DNA from: Periplaneta americana
Taxonomy: Eukaryota; Arthropoda; Insecta; Blattodea; Blattidae
Reading direction: 5' to 3'
DNA: 64,000 nucleotides
Assembly: GCF_040183065.1 (NCBI RefSeq)
Contig: NC_091119.1
Span: forward strand, 109,104,263 to 109,168,262
Numbering within the stretch: the stretch's first letter is position 1; every line of letters begins with the position of its first letter. The position numbers were made by a program, and so were the translations under genes. Below the pieces are notes generated by a model. The model did no database searches and was not told the DNA's origin. It saw only the letters and a list, made by a program, of their open reading frames with translations. Shown here piece after piece: positions 21,481 to 32,487 of the stretch.

Positions 21481-22540
21481 AAATAAGGTAAAGGTGCAAA
21501 TGGCTACACATCAATATGCGTGGTGTTGGAGGGAGGGGAGTAAAGAGAGAGGAAACATTTTTAATTTATCTCAACTTTCAGTTAATATAAAATTTCCTCA
21601 TGTCTTTAGTGCTTCAAAAGCACAATACATGATGAATTTAATTTCTGCTGTCTTCCTAATGCCCCAAAAGAAGTATACACACAATGAGAGTAGATTTTTT
21701 TTTACTACAAAAGTATTTCAGAGATCACACGCATCAGAACAGTATGAGAATTCCAATCAATACATAACTAAGATGGACTGGACTGCCGTCAAAAAAGTAA
21801 AAATGACGAAAGAAGACTTTTCCTCCATCATCTGGCCCAACACTGACAAGGTTTCTCTATAATGAAACACTGTGAAAGAGCTTCACTTACCCCTACCATA
21901 GCTCAATACCTGTACTTCAAAAATTTTGTTCGAGAAGTACAAATATCTCCAAGTTCTTTGCTCCAGACAAACTTTTGTCTCCGTGAAACATCATGTCAAC
22001 AGTTTTATTATGAACTTCCTCATTTATTTTGTAAGAGACATTTGCAAGAAGCGTTTTTAAGATTATTTTGTGAGAAAAGTTATACCGGTACAGAAATTTA
22101 AACACTTTTGTTTTCGTTTTTTCTTAATTCTGTTACTTTTTCATCAATGTTGTTACAAATGATATGGCATACCGGAACTTTTCAGTAATTTGAGAGCAAC
22201 TTAATTTTTTTAGTGCAAATGTAAATTAGGATATATATCTCTCTCTCTTACAAAGGAGGGCCCAAAGCTTGCACTGCATACTTTTAATTTTTTTTTAGAG
22301 CAAAGTTGACACTCAGACATGTGTGCTGATTTTAATATGAGTATAAGCATTAGACACAGTGCATCATTAACAACCATTATTCACGAAAAAGTTAACTTAT
22401 GAGAAATGAGAGTTACAACCTTCTTCTGCGCAGCTATTTAATTAATGAATCAAGACATATGCGTAAGCACCTATATCCCATTAATATAAAATCTAACTAA
22501 TAAGCGTATAGTCATTTAACATCCTTTTGATTATTTTTTT
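21481..22540. other. No gene recognised
   Basis: A 122-codon plus-strand open stretch at 21494-21862 shows no recognisable domain and no splice-supported context. I treat it as chance. The rest is AT-rich. Confidence 0.35.
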
Positions 22541-22792
22541 ATTGGGTTATTTTACGATGCTGTATCAACATCTAGGTTATTTAGCATCTGAATGATATGA
22601 AGGTGATAATGCCGATGAAATGAGTCCGGGGTCCAGCACCGAAAGTTACCCAGCATTTGCTCATATTGGGTTGAGGGAAAACCCCGGAAAAAACCTCAAC
22701 CAGGTAACTTGCCCTGACCGGGATTCGAACCTGGGCCACCTGGTTTCGCAGCCAGACGCGCTGACCGTTACTCCACAGGTGTGGACTCCTTT
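22541..22792 (-). repeat. tRNA-derived SINE, nearly full length
   Basis: Read on the minus strand, the head is CACACCTGTGGAGTAACGGT, followed by GCGCGTCTGGCTGCGAAACC and a clear B box GGTTCGAATCCCGG. The 3' tail is GCTAAATAACCTAGATGTTG and then CAGCATCGTAAAATAACCC. The first 45 bases of the same head recur at 53071-53117. Confidence 0.82.
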
Positions 22793-25754
22793 TGATTATA
22801 TTGCATCATTATTCAAAGGTGCACCAGTCATCACAGAAAAGTGGTTGTGTGCGTGTGGACACTCTCTCTCTCTCTCCCTCTTATTGGTAGATATGAAACA
22901 TTCACGCCTTTACATCATCAAAAAATCTTGGTTTGGGTAAGACTTTTTTACAAGTACGGTATACAAATACAATAATAAATGTGATCACAATCTCTATCAT
23001 CCCTGACAAATTCCCTGCATATGGCGAGAACCAATAGCAGATCACTGCAGTGTTATAATATTGGTTCTTGCGCAAGAGAGAGATGAAGATACTGGAGCGA
23101 GATATCAGTTCCTCATTGCGTTGTCTTCATCACTCCTGCACTGCTTTCAATGTCTGTGTCACTGTCTTTTAAATTTATTACAATTGGTTCTAAAATATCG
23201 TCCTGATCTACCTCTTTTACGAAATCGTCTTCCTGTAATTGTTCTGCATGTTTATCCGGTCTTGTCTAAGCAAAATATTGGTGTCTTTTCAGAAACTTGA
23301 AATTCGTGCATTGTTCGAAGAAATTTTAATTTTAACACGAAAATATCATTCCTCTCCATAAGTAATTTCCATTGTTGTTAGTTTTCTTTAATTCAAAGCA
23401 CCTAACCTAAACTTTTTAATATTCTCAATGTGAAAGTAGTGGAGTCTTTATAAGAAATTTTGTCTTGTAGAGAATAAGTAATCCTTTTGGCAGTTGGAAA
23501 TTCGCCACAATCATAAAATTAAAAAAACAGTTCTACGTATTACATCTTTCTTGAAGTCATATAAATTTGTCGTCGTCTTTGGTACATTTATAAATGTTTC
23601 CTGGGTGACAGAAAAACTTGCGCCCCTAGGTCGAACTGTTTTCCTTCTGAACATATCTGGGACACCATAGACTGAGTCGTATCAGATACTTCAGAAGTTA
23701 AAACCTGACACTTTTTGAAGTCAAGTTTACTTCTTTCTTCATTACTGGAATTAAAAAAAAAAATCGTGAACTCTAAATATTACTTGTCATGTCTGGCTGC
23801 TGCTTTACTCAGCAACATGCTATAACAGAAATGACCTGCTCTAACACGTCACAGCTTCTGACGCAATGTAACAGTCATTAATGACCAACCATAAGAGTAA
23901 GTCATCTAGATGATGTGTGTTTTCTTATAACTACGTGTGTGAATGTTGCAGGCATTCTAATGTGACAAGATCGAAATGCTACAACCCAAGTTTTTATAAT
24001 AATTGTACAGAGGGAACGGTTTAACGTAAAATTGCGGGTTTTTTTTTCAGGTGCACCTGGCAACCCTACTAAATTTTAGAATTACTGTCTCCTGACCACC
24101 AATGTCCCCCTTGATAGCGATAATCCTTTACTAAGCAACATTGCACTTCTCTTGATTTGCAGGAACCATGAAACTGTTGAAGGTTATATGCAGGATGTTT
24201 GCCATGGAGAATATTAATGAAGGAATACAATAAACATATTTTTTATAATTACATTCTAATAACAAGCAGAAAATGTATTCTAAATGTGTTAGAAGTTCCT
24301 AAATTATAAGAAATATTAAATATTACTTGCATAACAAAGATACCAAAATCTCAGTTTTACAACATTTTAAATTCTTTGTAATGCTGTAAAATTCTCGCTA
24401 ATTTCTCACGGTTTTTAGTTCTCTGTTGTTTAATGATATTTTACTATAGTGGTTGTGTCTAGATAAATACAGATCAAATGAATAATTTTAATGAATTACT
24501 GAACATTGTTAGAAGACAACTGTAGGCTTATCAAATAAGATATTTTGGTTGTGGAACTTCATGAAATCTAACAGAACCTATTACTGCTAACGAAGTAGGT
24601 CACTAAAATTAACTTTCCAATTAATGCGACAGAGGAATGAAATGGAGGTGAATTGATATAATTAACAAAGCTGCAGTAATTCAAGTTAAAAATTTTTGAT
24701 CACAAAGGCTTATGAAATATTATTTGGATAATGAAAATTAATGAACAAAATTAACTTTTAAAGATGTTCTGTACTTCAAAGCTATGTTCTTATTAGCATT
24801 ACTTTCACGTTATAAGTATGTGCAATCATTAATATGGAATGCTTAAAGTAAAATGGTAGTAATCTATGACAGGGCCAAAAACCACACTATATAGTTACGA
24901 TAATATACTATATTAAAGTTGAATTAAAACTGACTTGTGATATTTGAAGGCATTCAAGGATTTCCATGACATCATCCCTTCCCCTCTCTTTACAACCAAT
25001 ATGACGCTACTGCTCCCTCTTCTCTTCATCTACAATCATTGTAAGAGTTTGGCAGATTATCCACAAGGATTGTAAAACACTGATGACATCAATGTAATGG
25101 TGGGAACAGAGGATCTGAACATTTGGCAGCCTCTTGCTGACTAAAAGCAATATCATCATCATCACTGACTCAACTTCAAACAGCAAGTTGTCAAAGACCC
25201 CAGCTTCCTTTCAAACATCACTATTGGCAATGAAAGATGAAATTATACAGATCTATGATTTGGAGACAAAACAAGTTTGCCCAGGGATCCCCACAAGCAA
25301 ATAAGGCAAGGCAGGCAAAGGAGGGAACATGAAGTCAAATGCTTTTTTTGACAAAAAGGGAGTTTATTTCTGCCGGACAAACAGTTCAGTATTGGCAGTG
25401 CCTCTGGGATTGTCGTTTAACTTCAAATGGGGACTGCTTCAAGAGTAATGGTGTCTAAGTTAGGCCTTCCAGCTGTACTTCTCTTCTGAAGGAAGCCAGA
25501 CTAAGTATTTTATCATCCTTCTCAGGTACATAGTAATCGTTAGACCTCCATGAATAACTTAAGTTCGTGGAAGTTCGACAAGAAAATTTGAAGAGCATGC
25601 TAGCTGAGGTGTAGAGTAGAGCATGTAGAGTATGAGGCAGAATGGGTAAGGAAATGACACTAAATTCGTAGACAATAGCTGTTTGCCAGACAATACAGTG
25701 AGACTTTGAAGTACAGAGTGATTCATACAGAACTGAACAGTATAACTATGTTAT
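22793..25754. other. Long AT-rich stretch without recognised genes
   Basis: I looked for coding runs, RNA genes and inverted ends and found none I can support. A few short open frames (for example 23061-23300) have no protein-like features. Confidence 0.35.
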
Positions 25755-26480
25755 ACAAGGTGAGCCAGTGAAGTGTAAATCAAAGCACAGCAGTTGTACT
25801 ATCACTGAGCGTGGTGTGTTTGTTACCATGTGAAGGTATCATAGGATGGTCCTGATGCAACCATACAAGGTCGCATCAGTAAGCCAGTGACTGCCTAGTG
25901 AGATGGTTCATTTACTACGAGTTGAGTGTTTTTTGTGTATGAATCTATTTTGGCTCAACATTTTCTTATTGAACAATGTGTACTTATTTAAGATTCATGT
26001 GTATTAATATATTCAGCCTATCAAGTTAAAAACCAATCTGAAGAAAAATTCCTGAGTGTAAAAGTTCCAAGTTGTAGTAAAACAATCAGTGCTCTTCATA
26101 ATAAATTTCAGGTGATCGGAAGTGTTCATGCTAAGGAACCAGACAGACAACATAGGGTTCTCACTGAAGAAACATTAGATAACACTGATTATTGCTTGGA
26201 AAATTTTCCTAAAAAATCCATGTTCTTCGTAAGTTTCAGGCAATGGGAAGTGTTCATGCTAAGATACCAGACAGATAGTGTAGGATTCCCACTGAAGAAA
26301 TATTGCATGACATTTATCATCGCTTGGAAAATTCTCCTAGAAAAGCCATGACACCTTTCACAACAAATGGGACTGTGCAAAGGGCTACAATTTCGTGTTT
26401 ATCACGCAAACCAATTGGGTTCTGGTTCATTTATCTTTACACATCAACAATTCAGGATAAAATAAGGGCCTGCCTCATAC
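25755..26480 (+). mobile_element. Mariner-like transposase N-terminal remnant with internal tandem duplication
   Basis: Fragments across frames read KVPSCSKTISALHNKFQVIG, SVHAKEPDRQHRVLTEET and LENSPRKAM. These are typical of the N-terminal helix-turn-helix region of some mariner transposases (…TGSV…RPRVLTEE…SPRKS). The segment starting ACAAGGTGAGCC near 25758 may be the left end. A 128-bp unit is duplicated in tandem (26107-26234 and 26235-26362). No catalytic region was seen. Confidence 0.5.
26107..26362 (+). repeat. Tandem duplication, two 128-bp units
   Basis: Both units begin TTCAGG and share GGAAGTGTTCATGCTAAG, CAGACAGA, ACTGAAGAAA and GCTTGGAAAATT at the same offsets. They have diverged by substitution, so the duplication is not recent. 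Confidence 0.75.
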
Positions 26481-26739
26481 ACATATTTAAGCAGCAAACA
26501 TAATTAATACCAGTAACAAATTTCTGCTAGTTCCAAAATGAAACTTACAATGTCAGGGTATTCTGCACAATGTGGGCACATGTACCAATAGCTAAGACTG
26601 TGACAAGGTTTGAGTTGGTTAGATGAGGGATAGTTAAGTGGCAGGAGGCCTAGAACTGTGATAGTGGATTAGGTGAGGACATAGCTAAGTGACATATAGG
26701 TTATAATGCATTATCAATTTTAGCTATTCTTTCGAGCTA

Positions 26740-26773
26740 TTTTAATAATAATAATCATAACAATAATAATAAT

Positions 26774-26817
<44 letters not shown>

Positions 26818-26822
26818 TAATG
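26740..26822. repeat. AAT/TAA trinucleotide microsatellite
   Basis: About 80 bases of AAT-type repeats with a few interruptions. Confidence 0.95.
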
Positions 26823-27871
26823 GTTTATTCATCCTGGCAGAGTTAAGGCCATACAACCTTCTCTAACACTCAACCAATAAATAAATATTTAGTAAATAAA
26901 ATAAACATATCTTTATACTGTATAAATCCTCATATTTAAACATAATGCAACCAAATAAATATGCTTTTCAGGCAATTTTTTCATAAAAAACACATGTGCC
27001 CATCTTATCCAGAATTCCCCAATGTCAAAACATACGAAATTGCAAGTATAAGAACGAAAAGCTAATTTATTTTTCTATCAATAAAAACTATTGATATTGG
27101 TTCTTCATGAATGTAACTAGCTTGCATCAACCTCAGATCACGCTGAACACGAAAAGGGCAGCATAAGATATTTAATTCAGATTTTAACAATGGATAATGT
27201 GATTCTAGATATCAGATACAATTATTGTTTGTTTAGTACCCCCAATCTCTAAAGAAACTACTCCATTTCAAAACACTGCACTCAGTGTCATTAATGCACA
27301 TGTAGGTCCTATAGTTAGTTGTAATTCACGAAGTTAGATTGCTCAAAATTGCCAATCTTACGGTAGGTCTACCTTCCAAAGAACTTTAAAACAGTATACA
27401 GTAATTCTGTGTTGATAGAGGATCTGAATATACCTATAACTTATACAATCACTCAGCAGAGGAAGAATCAAGGCTGAAAACTTCTGCAGCAATTCAATCA
27501 TCATCTGCAATAAACAGGAGACAATTTCTTAGCAGAGAAAATAATCTCCTCTTTTTCTTGAGAATTTAAGAACAGTACAATCAAATTAAAACAATGTATT
27601 CACGGGACTGGGTGTTAGAAAAGTAAATAATGAAGAAATTGATCTCAAATGTTAAAAAACGAATCCCCCATATACTACATGAAATGCACGAAAATATACA
27701 AAAAGGAATTAAGTCCATTATAAGAGAAGAACTGATACATATGACTGACAACTTCTTGTGAAGGTGTGAAATATATGTGTAAGAGAAAATAGATATCATA
27801 TATAGCATCTGAATAGGCTGAGTACCGAAAGTTGTTGTGTTATTTAATAGCCTACTTAAGTTTTAATCCAG
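26823..27871. other. No gene recognised
   Basis: AT-rich sequence with only short open frames that lack recognisable domains. Confidence 0.35.
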
Positions 27872-27875
27872 TTAA

Positions 27876-28098
27876 CCCTTTCATTCACTGCAGAGGACAG
27901 CAACTTCAATGCTGCTTCATGGACTGTAGTTGACAGGTCCTTTTAGTCACCTTGTCCTCTCAAGTGGACAGTTCATATCTGAAAATCCAGGCATCATGCT
28001 GTAAAAATGAGGCTGTGGGCAATTCAAAAAACTTAAAGGAGTCAAGAACAAACAATTAGACTTTTCTAAACAAAAAACATAATTCGTGACTGAAAGGG
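27876..28098. mobile_element. piggyBac-type MITE (TTAA-flanked)
   Basis: TTAA lies at 27872-27875 and 28099-28102. The termini are CCCTTTCATTCACTG and, reversed, CCCTTTCAGTCACGA. A TTAA target with CCC-starting inverted repeats is the hallmark of the piggyBac superfamily. The 223-bp element is non-coding. Confidence 0.8.
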
Positions 28099-28102
28099 TT
28101 AA

Positions 28103-28626
28103 CTCCCGAGAGTACGCATCGTCATTTAGTGGAAGAGATCTGGCTGCCTATCCAGTATGTGGCCGAACAATTTCCCGATTTAGATGGCTCAGATGCACTG
28201 TATAATGGTCTGAAGACCTACTTAGAGGACTGCCACGTTTTAGGGCCTATATCTCGTATACATTGTTCTGATTACCAATGGTTCTAATGTATTTATTCAG
28301 TTTTGTTATAAAGTTTTATTGAATAAATTTTGCCGAGAAAATTCGCCATCAGCTAAAAGTAATAATTAATTATAATTCTATTGAACAATTTTATTTCTTC
28401 CACCTGGGCTTTAATTTCGTTCGAGAGTTAACTGCAAAATGTCACCCAAAATAAAAACTCTTCACGTTATAAGATAAGAAAGAAGAACTGTCACAATTAC
28501 TACATCTTTAAATTAAATTGTCGAATAAATTTCCGTAAGACGTCGCCCGGTTAGGTATATTTATTTAAATGTGTAGCCTATAGGCCTAAGTAACAGGGCA
28601 TGAACCTGATAATATAAATCTAATAA
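28103..28626. other. Spacer with one weak open stretch
   Basis: A roughly 60-codon plus-strand open stretch (to a stop near 28276) reads HLVEEIWLPIQYVAEQFPDL. I recognise no family and find no clear splice sites, so no gene is called. Confidence 0.3.
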
Positions 28627-28673
28627 ATTATTACAAAAAATACAGAAATACTTTAACTCTTATTATAAGAAAC

Positions 28674-30527
28674 ATGAAAACTCAGTATTATCAATCTCAA
28701 TTTCAGAAGTATCGAAATAATCCTAGGAAATTTTGGCAAACTATTAATGAAGCCACAGACGTAAATGTGAACCAAAATAGTATCATATCAGAGATTTTAA
28801 ATGAAGAGGGAGAAATATTTAAAAACAAAAAAGACATAGCTAATGAATTTAATAAATATTTCTCAAAAGTAGGACATAGCATTGCATCGAACATCAACAA
28901 ATCGGCATTTAACACGAAAAATTATTGCAGTGGCCATAATAAGCACGCATCTTCCTCCATGTTTTTATCACCAGTAACCGAAGAAGAAATTTATAATATT
29001 GTTAAATCCTTAAAAAATAATGTCTCACCGGGAATCGACAAAATTACAAATAACACATTAAAGATTATCATTAAACATATATTAAAACCGCTTGTTTATG
29101 TATTCAATCTATGTCTCACCCAAGGAGTTTTCCCAGAATCTCTGAAAAATGCTGTAGTTGTACCGGTCCATAAGTCAGGGGAAAGAAAAAGTCTGAATAA
29201 CTATAGACCTATATCCTTGCTCTCTAGCTTCTCAAAGATATTAGAAAAATGTTTAAAAAACAGATTAGTAAATTACTTAGAGAAAAATGAAATTCTCTCC
29301 AAACATCAGTATGGCTTCAGAAATAAATTATCTACGGATGACGCAATTATTGAAGTCACTGGTAAAATTATGCAGGAGTTGGATAACGGTTCTAAATGTT
29401 TAGGGATTTTCTTAGATTTAAGGAAAGCTTTTGACACGGTGAACCATCGTTTACTTCTGGACAAATTATTTGATATAGGAGTCAGGGGTATTGCGCATAA
29501 GTTATTTCAATCATACTTAAACAAAAGAACTCAGGTAACCAAAATTGATGATAATATCAGTGAAAATGTAAATATTGATATAGGTGTCCCTCAGGGAACA
29601 ATTTTAGGTCCTATTCTATTTTTAATATATATTAATGATTTATTAAACATTGATTTGAAAGTACATAATGGCTCCTGTTATTCTTACGCTGATGATACGG
29701 TGGTGATTTTCAGTGGTTTAACTTGGGAGGACACTTATAAACATGCCAATGTAGGTATAAATTTTATCAAAAACTGGCTTGATGCAAATTTGCTATCTCT
29801 AAATATAACTAAAACTACTTTGGTGCCATTTTCTTTAACAGTCTCTGGATTGAACAAATTGAAATCACTTTCTCATTTAAAATTAATAATCCACAACTCA
29901 TTTTGTAAACTCTCTACAACCTGTAAATGCCCTTGCCTGAAAGAATCTGTAGATGTGAAATACCTGGGAATTATTGTTGATCAGCACTTGAAATGGGATA
30001 GACAAATCACCTTTTTATGTAACAGAATACGTAAAACAATTTACAAATTTGTAAACCTTCGCCATTACTTGCCTACTCACGTATTACGTTTGGTTTATTT
30101 GGCTCTAGTTGAATCTGTTATCCAATATGGTATAATTGGATGGGGAGGCATTACAAAAACTGCTCTTTTTCCTCTAATTATGTTGCAAAAACGTATAATC
30201 AAAATTTGTTTGAAAAGGCGACTGGATTATCCAACAAATTTGATCCATTCTGAATTGAATGTTTTTAGAATTGACCAAATTTATGAATACTCTTTAATGA
30301 AATTCTATCATAAAAATAGAACGAAATTTGTAGCTCAGCCACATGCTCATAATACGAGACGAAATGAAATTCTTAAATTAGTTGAACCTAAATATTTCAC
30401 ATCTGCTGCTTTACTACACAGTACAAATTATGGTCCACGGCTATATAATTCGATAATAAAATTTCATCCAGAATTGACTACTTTAAGCAATGAAATTTTC
30501 AGATCCAGAATTAAAAAATTTATATGA
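28674..30527 (+). CDS. LINE reverse transcriptase (ORF2 C-terminal part)
   Basis: This 617-codon open frame encodes the reverse transcriptase of a non-LTR retrotransposon. Diagnostic blocks appear in order: VVVPVHKSGERKSLNNYRPI, LSSFSKILEK, HQYGFR, GIFLDLRKAFDTVNH, GVPQGTILGPILFLIYINDL, and the catalytic SYADDTVV. The family's thumb and C-terminal regions follow. Upstream in-frame codons (from about 28627) also match the family, so the ATG at 28674 is just the first methionine of a truncated protein. The lack of stops over 1.85 kb suggests a recent insertion. It resembles Jockey/CR1-group elements, and the exact clade is not assigned. Without its endonuclease it is probably not autonomous. 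Confidence 0.9.
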   Translation: MKTQYYQSQFQKYRNNPRKFWQTINEATDVNVNQNSIISEILNEEGEIFKNKKDIANEFNKYFSKVGHSIASNINKSAFNTKNYCSGHNKHASSSMFLSPVTEEEIYNIVKSLKNNVSPGIDKITNNTLKIIIKHILKPLVYVFNLCLTQGVFPESLKNAVVVPVHKSGERKSLNNYRPISLLSSFSKILEKCLKNRLVNYLEKNEILSKHQYGFRNKLSTDDAIIEVTGKIMQELDNGSKCLGIFLDLRKAFDTVNHRLLLDKLFDIGVRGIAHKLFQSYLNKRTQVTKIDDNISENVNIDIGVPQGTILGPILFLIYINDLLNIDLKVHNGSCYSYADDTVVIFSGLTWEDTYKHANVGINFIKNWLDANLLSLNITKTTLVPFSLTVSGLNKLKSLSHLKLIIHNSFCKLSTTCKCPCLKESVDVKYLGIIVDQHLKWDRQITFLCNRIRKTIYKFVNLRHYLPTHVLRLVYLALVESVIQYGIIGWGGITKTALFPLIMLQKRIIKICLKRRLDYPTNLIHSELNVFRIDQIYEYSLMKFYHKNRTKFVAQPHAHNTRRNEILKLVEPKYFTSAALLHSTNYGPRLYNSIIKFHPELTTLSNEIFRSRIKKFI

Positions 30528-30809
30528 CAGACTTCCCTGTATATATATTATGTACCATGTATTGTAAAACAAGTTTATTTCTATCCTAAGTGTATTTTTC
30601 TATTTTATCTTGGTTACTATGTCAACATGACCTGCACTAATTATACTACTAATAATAATTTAATATTAATCCATCAATCTAAACATCGTCTCTTTTTTCA
30701 CTCAGTTATTATTAGTATTATTATTTACTAATTTTATTACAATCTTTATGTGAGCTTTTTTCTTAAGTATTTTGTCTACAAAGTATGTGTATCTATGTAA
30801 CGGAACTGT

Positions 30810-30838
30810 CCCCGAACACGAGCTTTGCTCTTTCGGGG
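30810..30838 (+). other. Stem-loop in the LINE 3' UTR
   Basis: CCCCGAA (30810-30816) pairs with TTCGGGG (30832-30838), and an inner stem GAGC/GCTC closes a TTT loop. Conserved 3' hairpins in some LINEs are recognised by their reverse transcriptase. The role here is inferred. Confidence 0.6.
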
Positions 30839-30906
30839 TATTTTAATGTAACGTTTTTATGTATATGTTATTATTAAATAAATAAATAAATAAAATAAAA
30901 ATAAAT

Positions 30907-32318
30907 GAAGCAGCTGGAGATCGCGTAAGCGACCACCTCAGATAGAATTAAATTTATGAAAGAAAGTGAGCAATCTCCGAACCTTCTTGGCTCAGTAAGG
31001 CTCACGGAAGCAAACATAATTTAACCTTGGGATAAATTTCAAAACACGGTTATCTTCCTTTCCCCCTCTTCCTCCAAAATTCAATCTTGTACATAGAAAA
31101 CAAATTAATGACACTGAAAAGTGCCTTTACGTAAGCATGAAGATGCGCATTCAACAAACACACTCTTTTTAGTACTTTAAGATAATTATCAGAGAAGTAA
31201 CCGTATACTGAAATTTTCCCCAAATATCAGTGCCAGTTCTTAATTCCTTAAATATATAAATTATACGATCTGCCAGGAGGTTGGGAATACTTACGTTATC
31301 AGCTTTGCAACAGATAATAATTTCATAACCAATATATAATACTGACAAAGTTATCACATACTCATAGCTACATATATTATTCCTCTGAAATATATACAAG
31401 TATAAAAGGGCCAATTATACTTTAATTACCACTATAAATAACGTGTAACTTATGTTACTCTAAAAAATGGGCAGAACATTATCTAACATAATAGGTCCTT
31501 TGGTTATACTAATTTAAATGAACACAAATAGTTTTGCAGGGAAAGGATGGGAGATCTTATCGTATTAATGATGAAATTATCACATTTTCAAACTGTTGCG
31601 AATTTACATCAAATTATTACTTACGTTAGGTACTGCCTCATTTCTATCAACCTACAATTTCGGAATGTATTAATTTCTCAATGACAATTACACATGCAAA
31701 TAAGAGAATGAAAACTGTTATTTCTAAAGATAAGATAAATTCTGTATACATCTAATGACATTCGATGTAACTCATTTCTAAATGTTAACAAGGTACAAAA
31801 CATTGTTTATTTGCTGCATGAAGCGTTCGAAAAACAACACCAAGTACTGTTTCACATAAATATGACTACAGAATATAAATTTTTAAATATTTTGCTACTA
31901 AACAATACATGCAATAACGAATGCACGTATTATAATATAACTATTTAAGATATTATCGTTAAGCTCTAATGAGCGTCCATAATACACTTACAAACATAAA
32001 TATAAACGATCACATCTCACCCTCCTCTAATCATCAGACATATTTAATTCCCATAATGCAACTGCAGTCGCAGCGAGTTTTTATCCCATAAGTCTTCGCA
32101 AAACAACAAATGACAAATAAAGTGCGTTCGAGCGGATTTGTTGTGTCGTGGATGGAAGTTTTGACAGATTGTTTAGAATTCTACATTTTTGGGTAGAAGT
32201 AAAAATACATTCTGAATCCTTTACATATAATATATAACTTTGAAACAGAAACTGTAGCCGTTGAATTGAGAACGTGTTGAGAGAGTATCTATTTGTACTT
32301 TCAATTAATTTCGTACAG
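30907..32318. other. Region upstream of GKAP1, probable promoter area
   Basis: AT-rich, with no recognised coding sequence. The GKAP1 promoter and perhaps the shared upstream region of the opposite PWWP gene should lie here. I could not identify a TATA box or initiator with confidence. Confidence 0.3.
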
Positions 32319-32322
32319 AATA

Positions 32323-32487
32323 ATGGCGACAGCAGTGGCTTCCCGGTTTGCTGTGCTTAGCATTGACGATGATGACGATTTCCCAAAGCGACAGAAGAAG
32401 AAAGTTGAAAATAAGAAACCTGGAACTGGCAATCAAAAACCAGAATCAAATCAGAAAAAGAAAAATAAGAAGACCGATTCTGGAAAG
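32323..32487 (+). CDS. GKAP1: GKAP1 coding exon 1
   Basis: The start ATG at 32323 opens MATAVASRFAVLSIDDDDDF and a Lys/Gln/Asn-rich stretch, 55 codons in all. A GTAAGT donor follows in phase 0. The ATG is in a good context (ATAATGG). A possible acceptor (tttcgtacag) just upstream at 32318 suggests a spliced leader. Confidence 0.92.

Larger units (their letters stand above)
28627..30906 (+). mobile_element. 5'-truncated non-LTR retrotransposon with open RT frame
   Basis: The family-like reading frame begins near 28627 (KKYRNTLTLIIR), just after a stop that marks the truncation point. It continues into the 617-codon frame and a 3' UTR of about 340 bases. The end is a TAAA-type tail (30872-30906). 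The apurinic endonuclease part is missing. A stem-loop lies at 30810-30838. No target duplication was confirmed. Confidence 0.85.

Noticed and set aside
21494-21862. 122-codon open frame
   Set aside because: There is no recognisable domain, no relatives in the window and no splice-supported neighbours.
22660-22790. Possible minus-strand tRNA gene
   Set aside because: It is the head of a SINE whose body and tail are recognisable to 22541.
28095-28276. Protein-like 60-codon stretch (HLVEEIWLPIQYVAEQFPDL)
   Set aside because: No family was recognised and no clear splice sites were seen. It may be a repeat fragment or chance.
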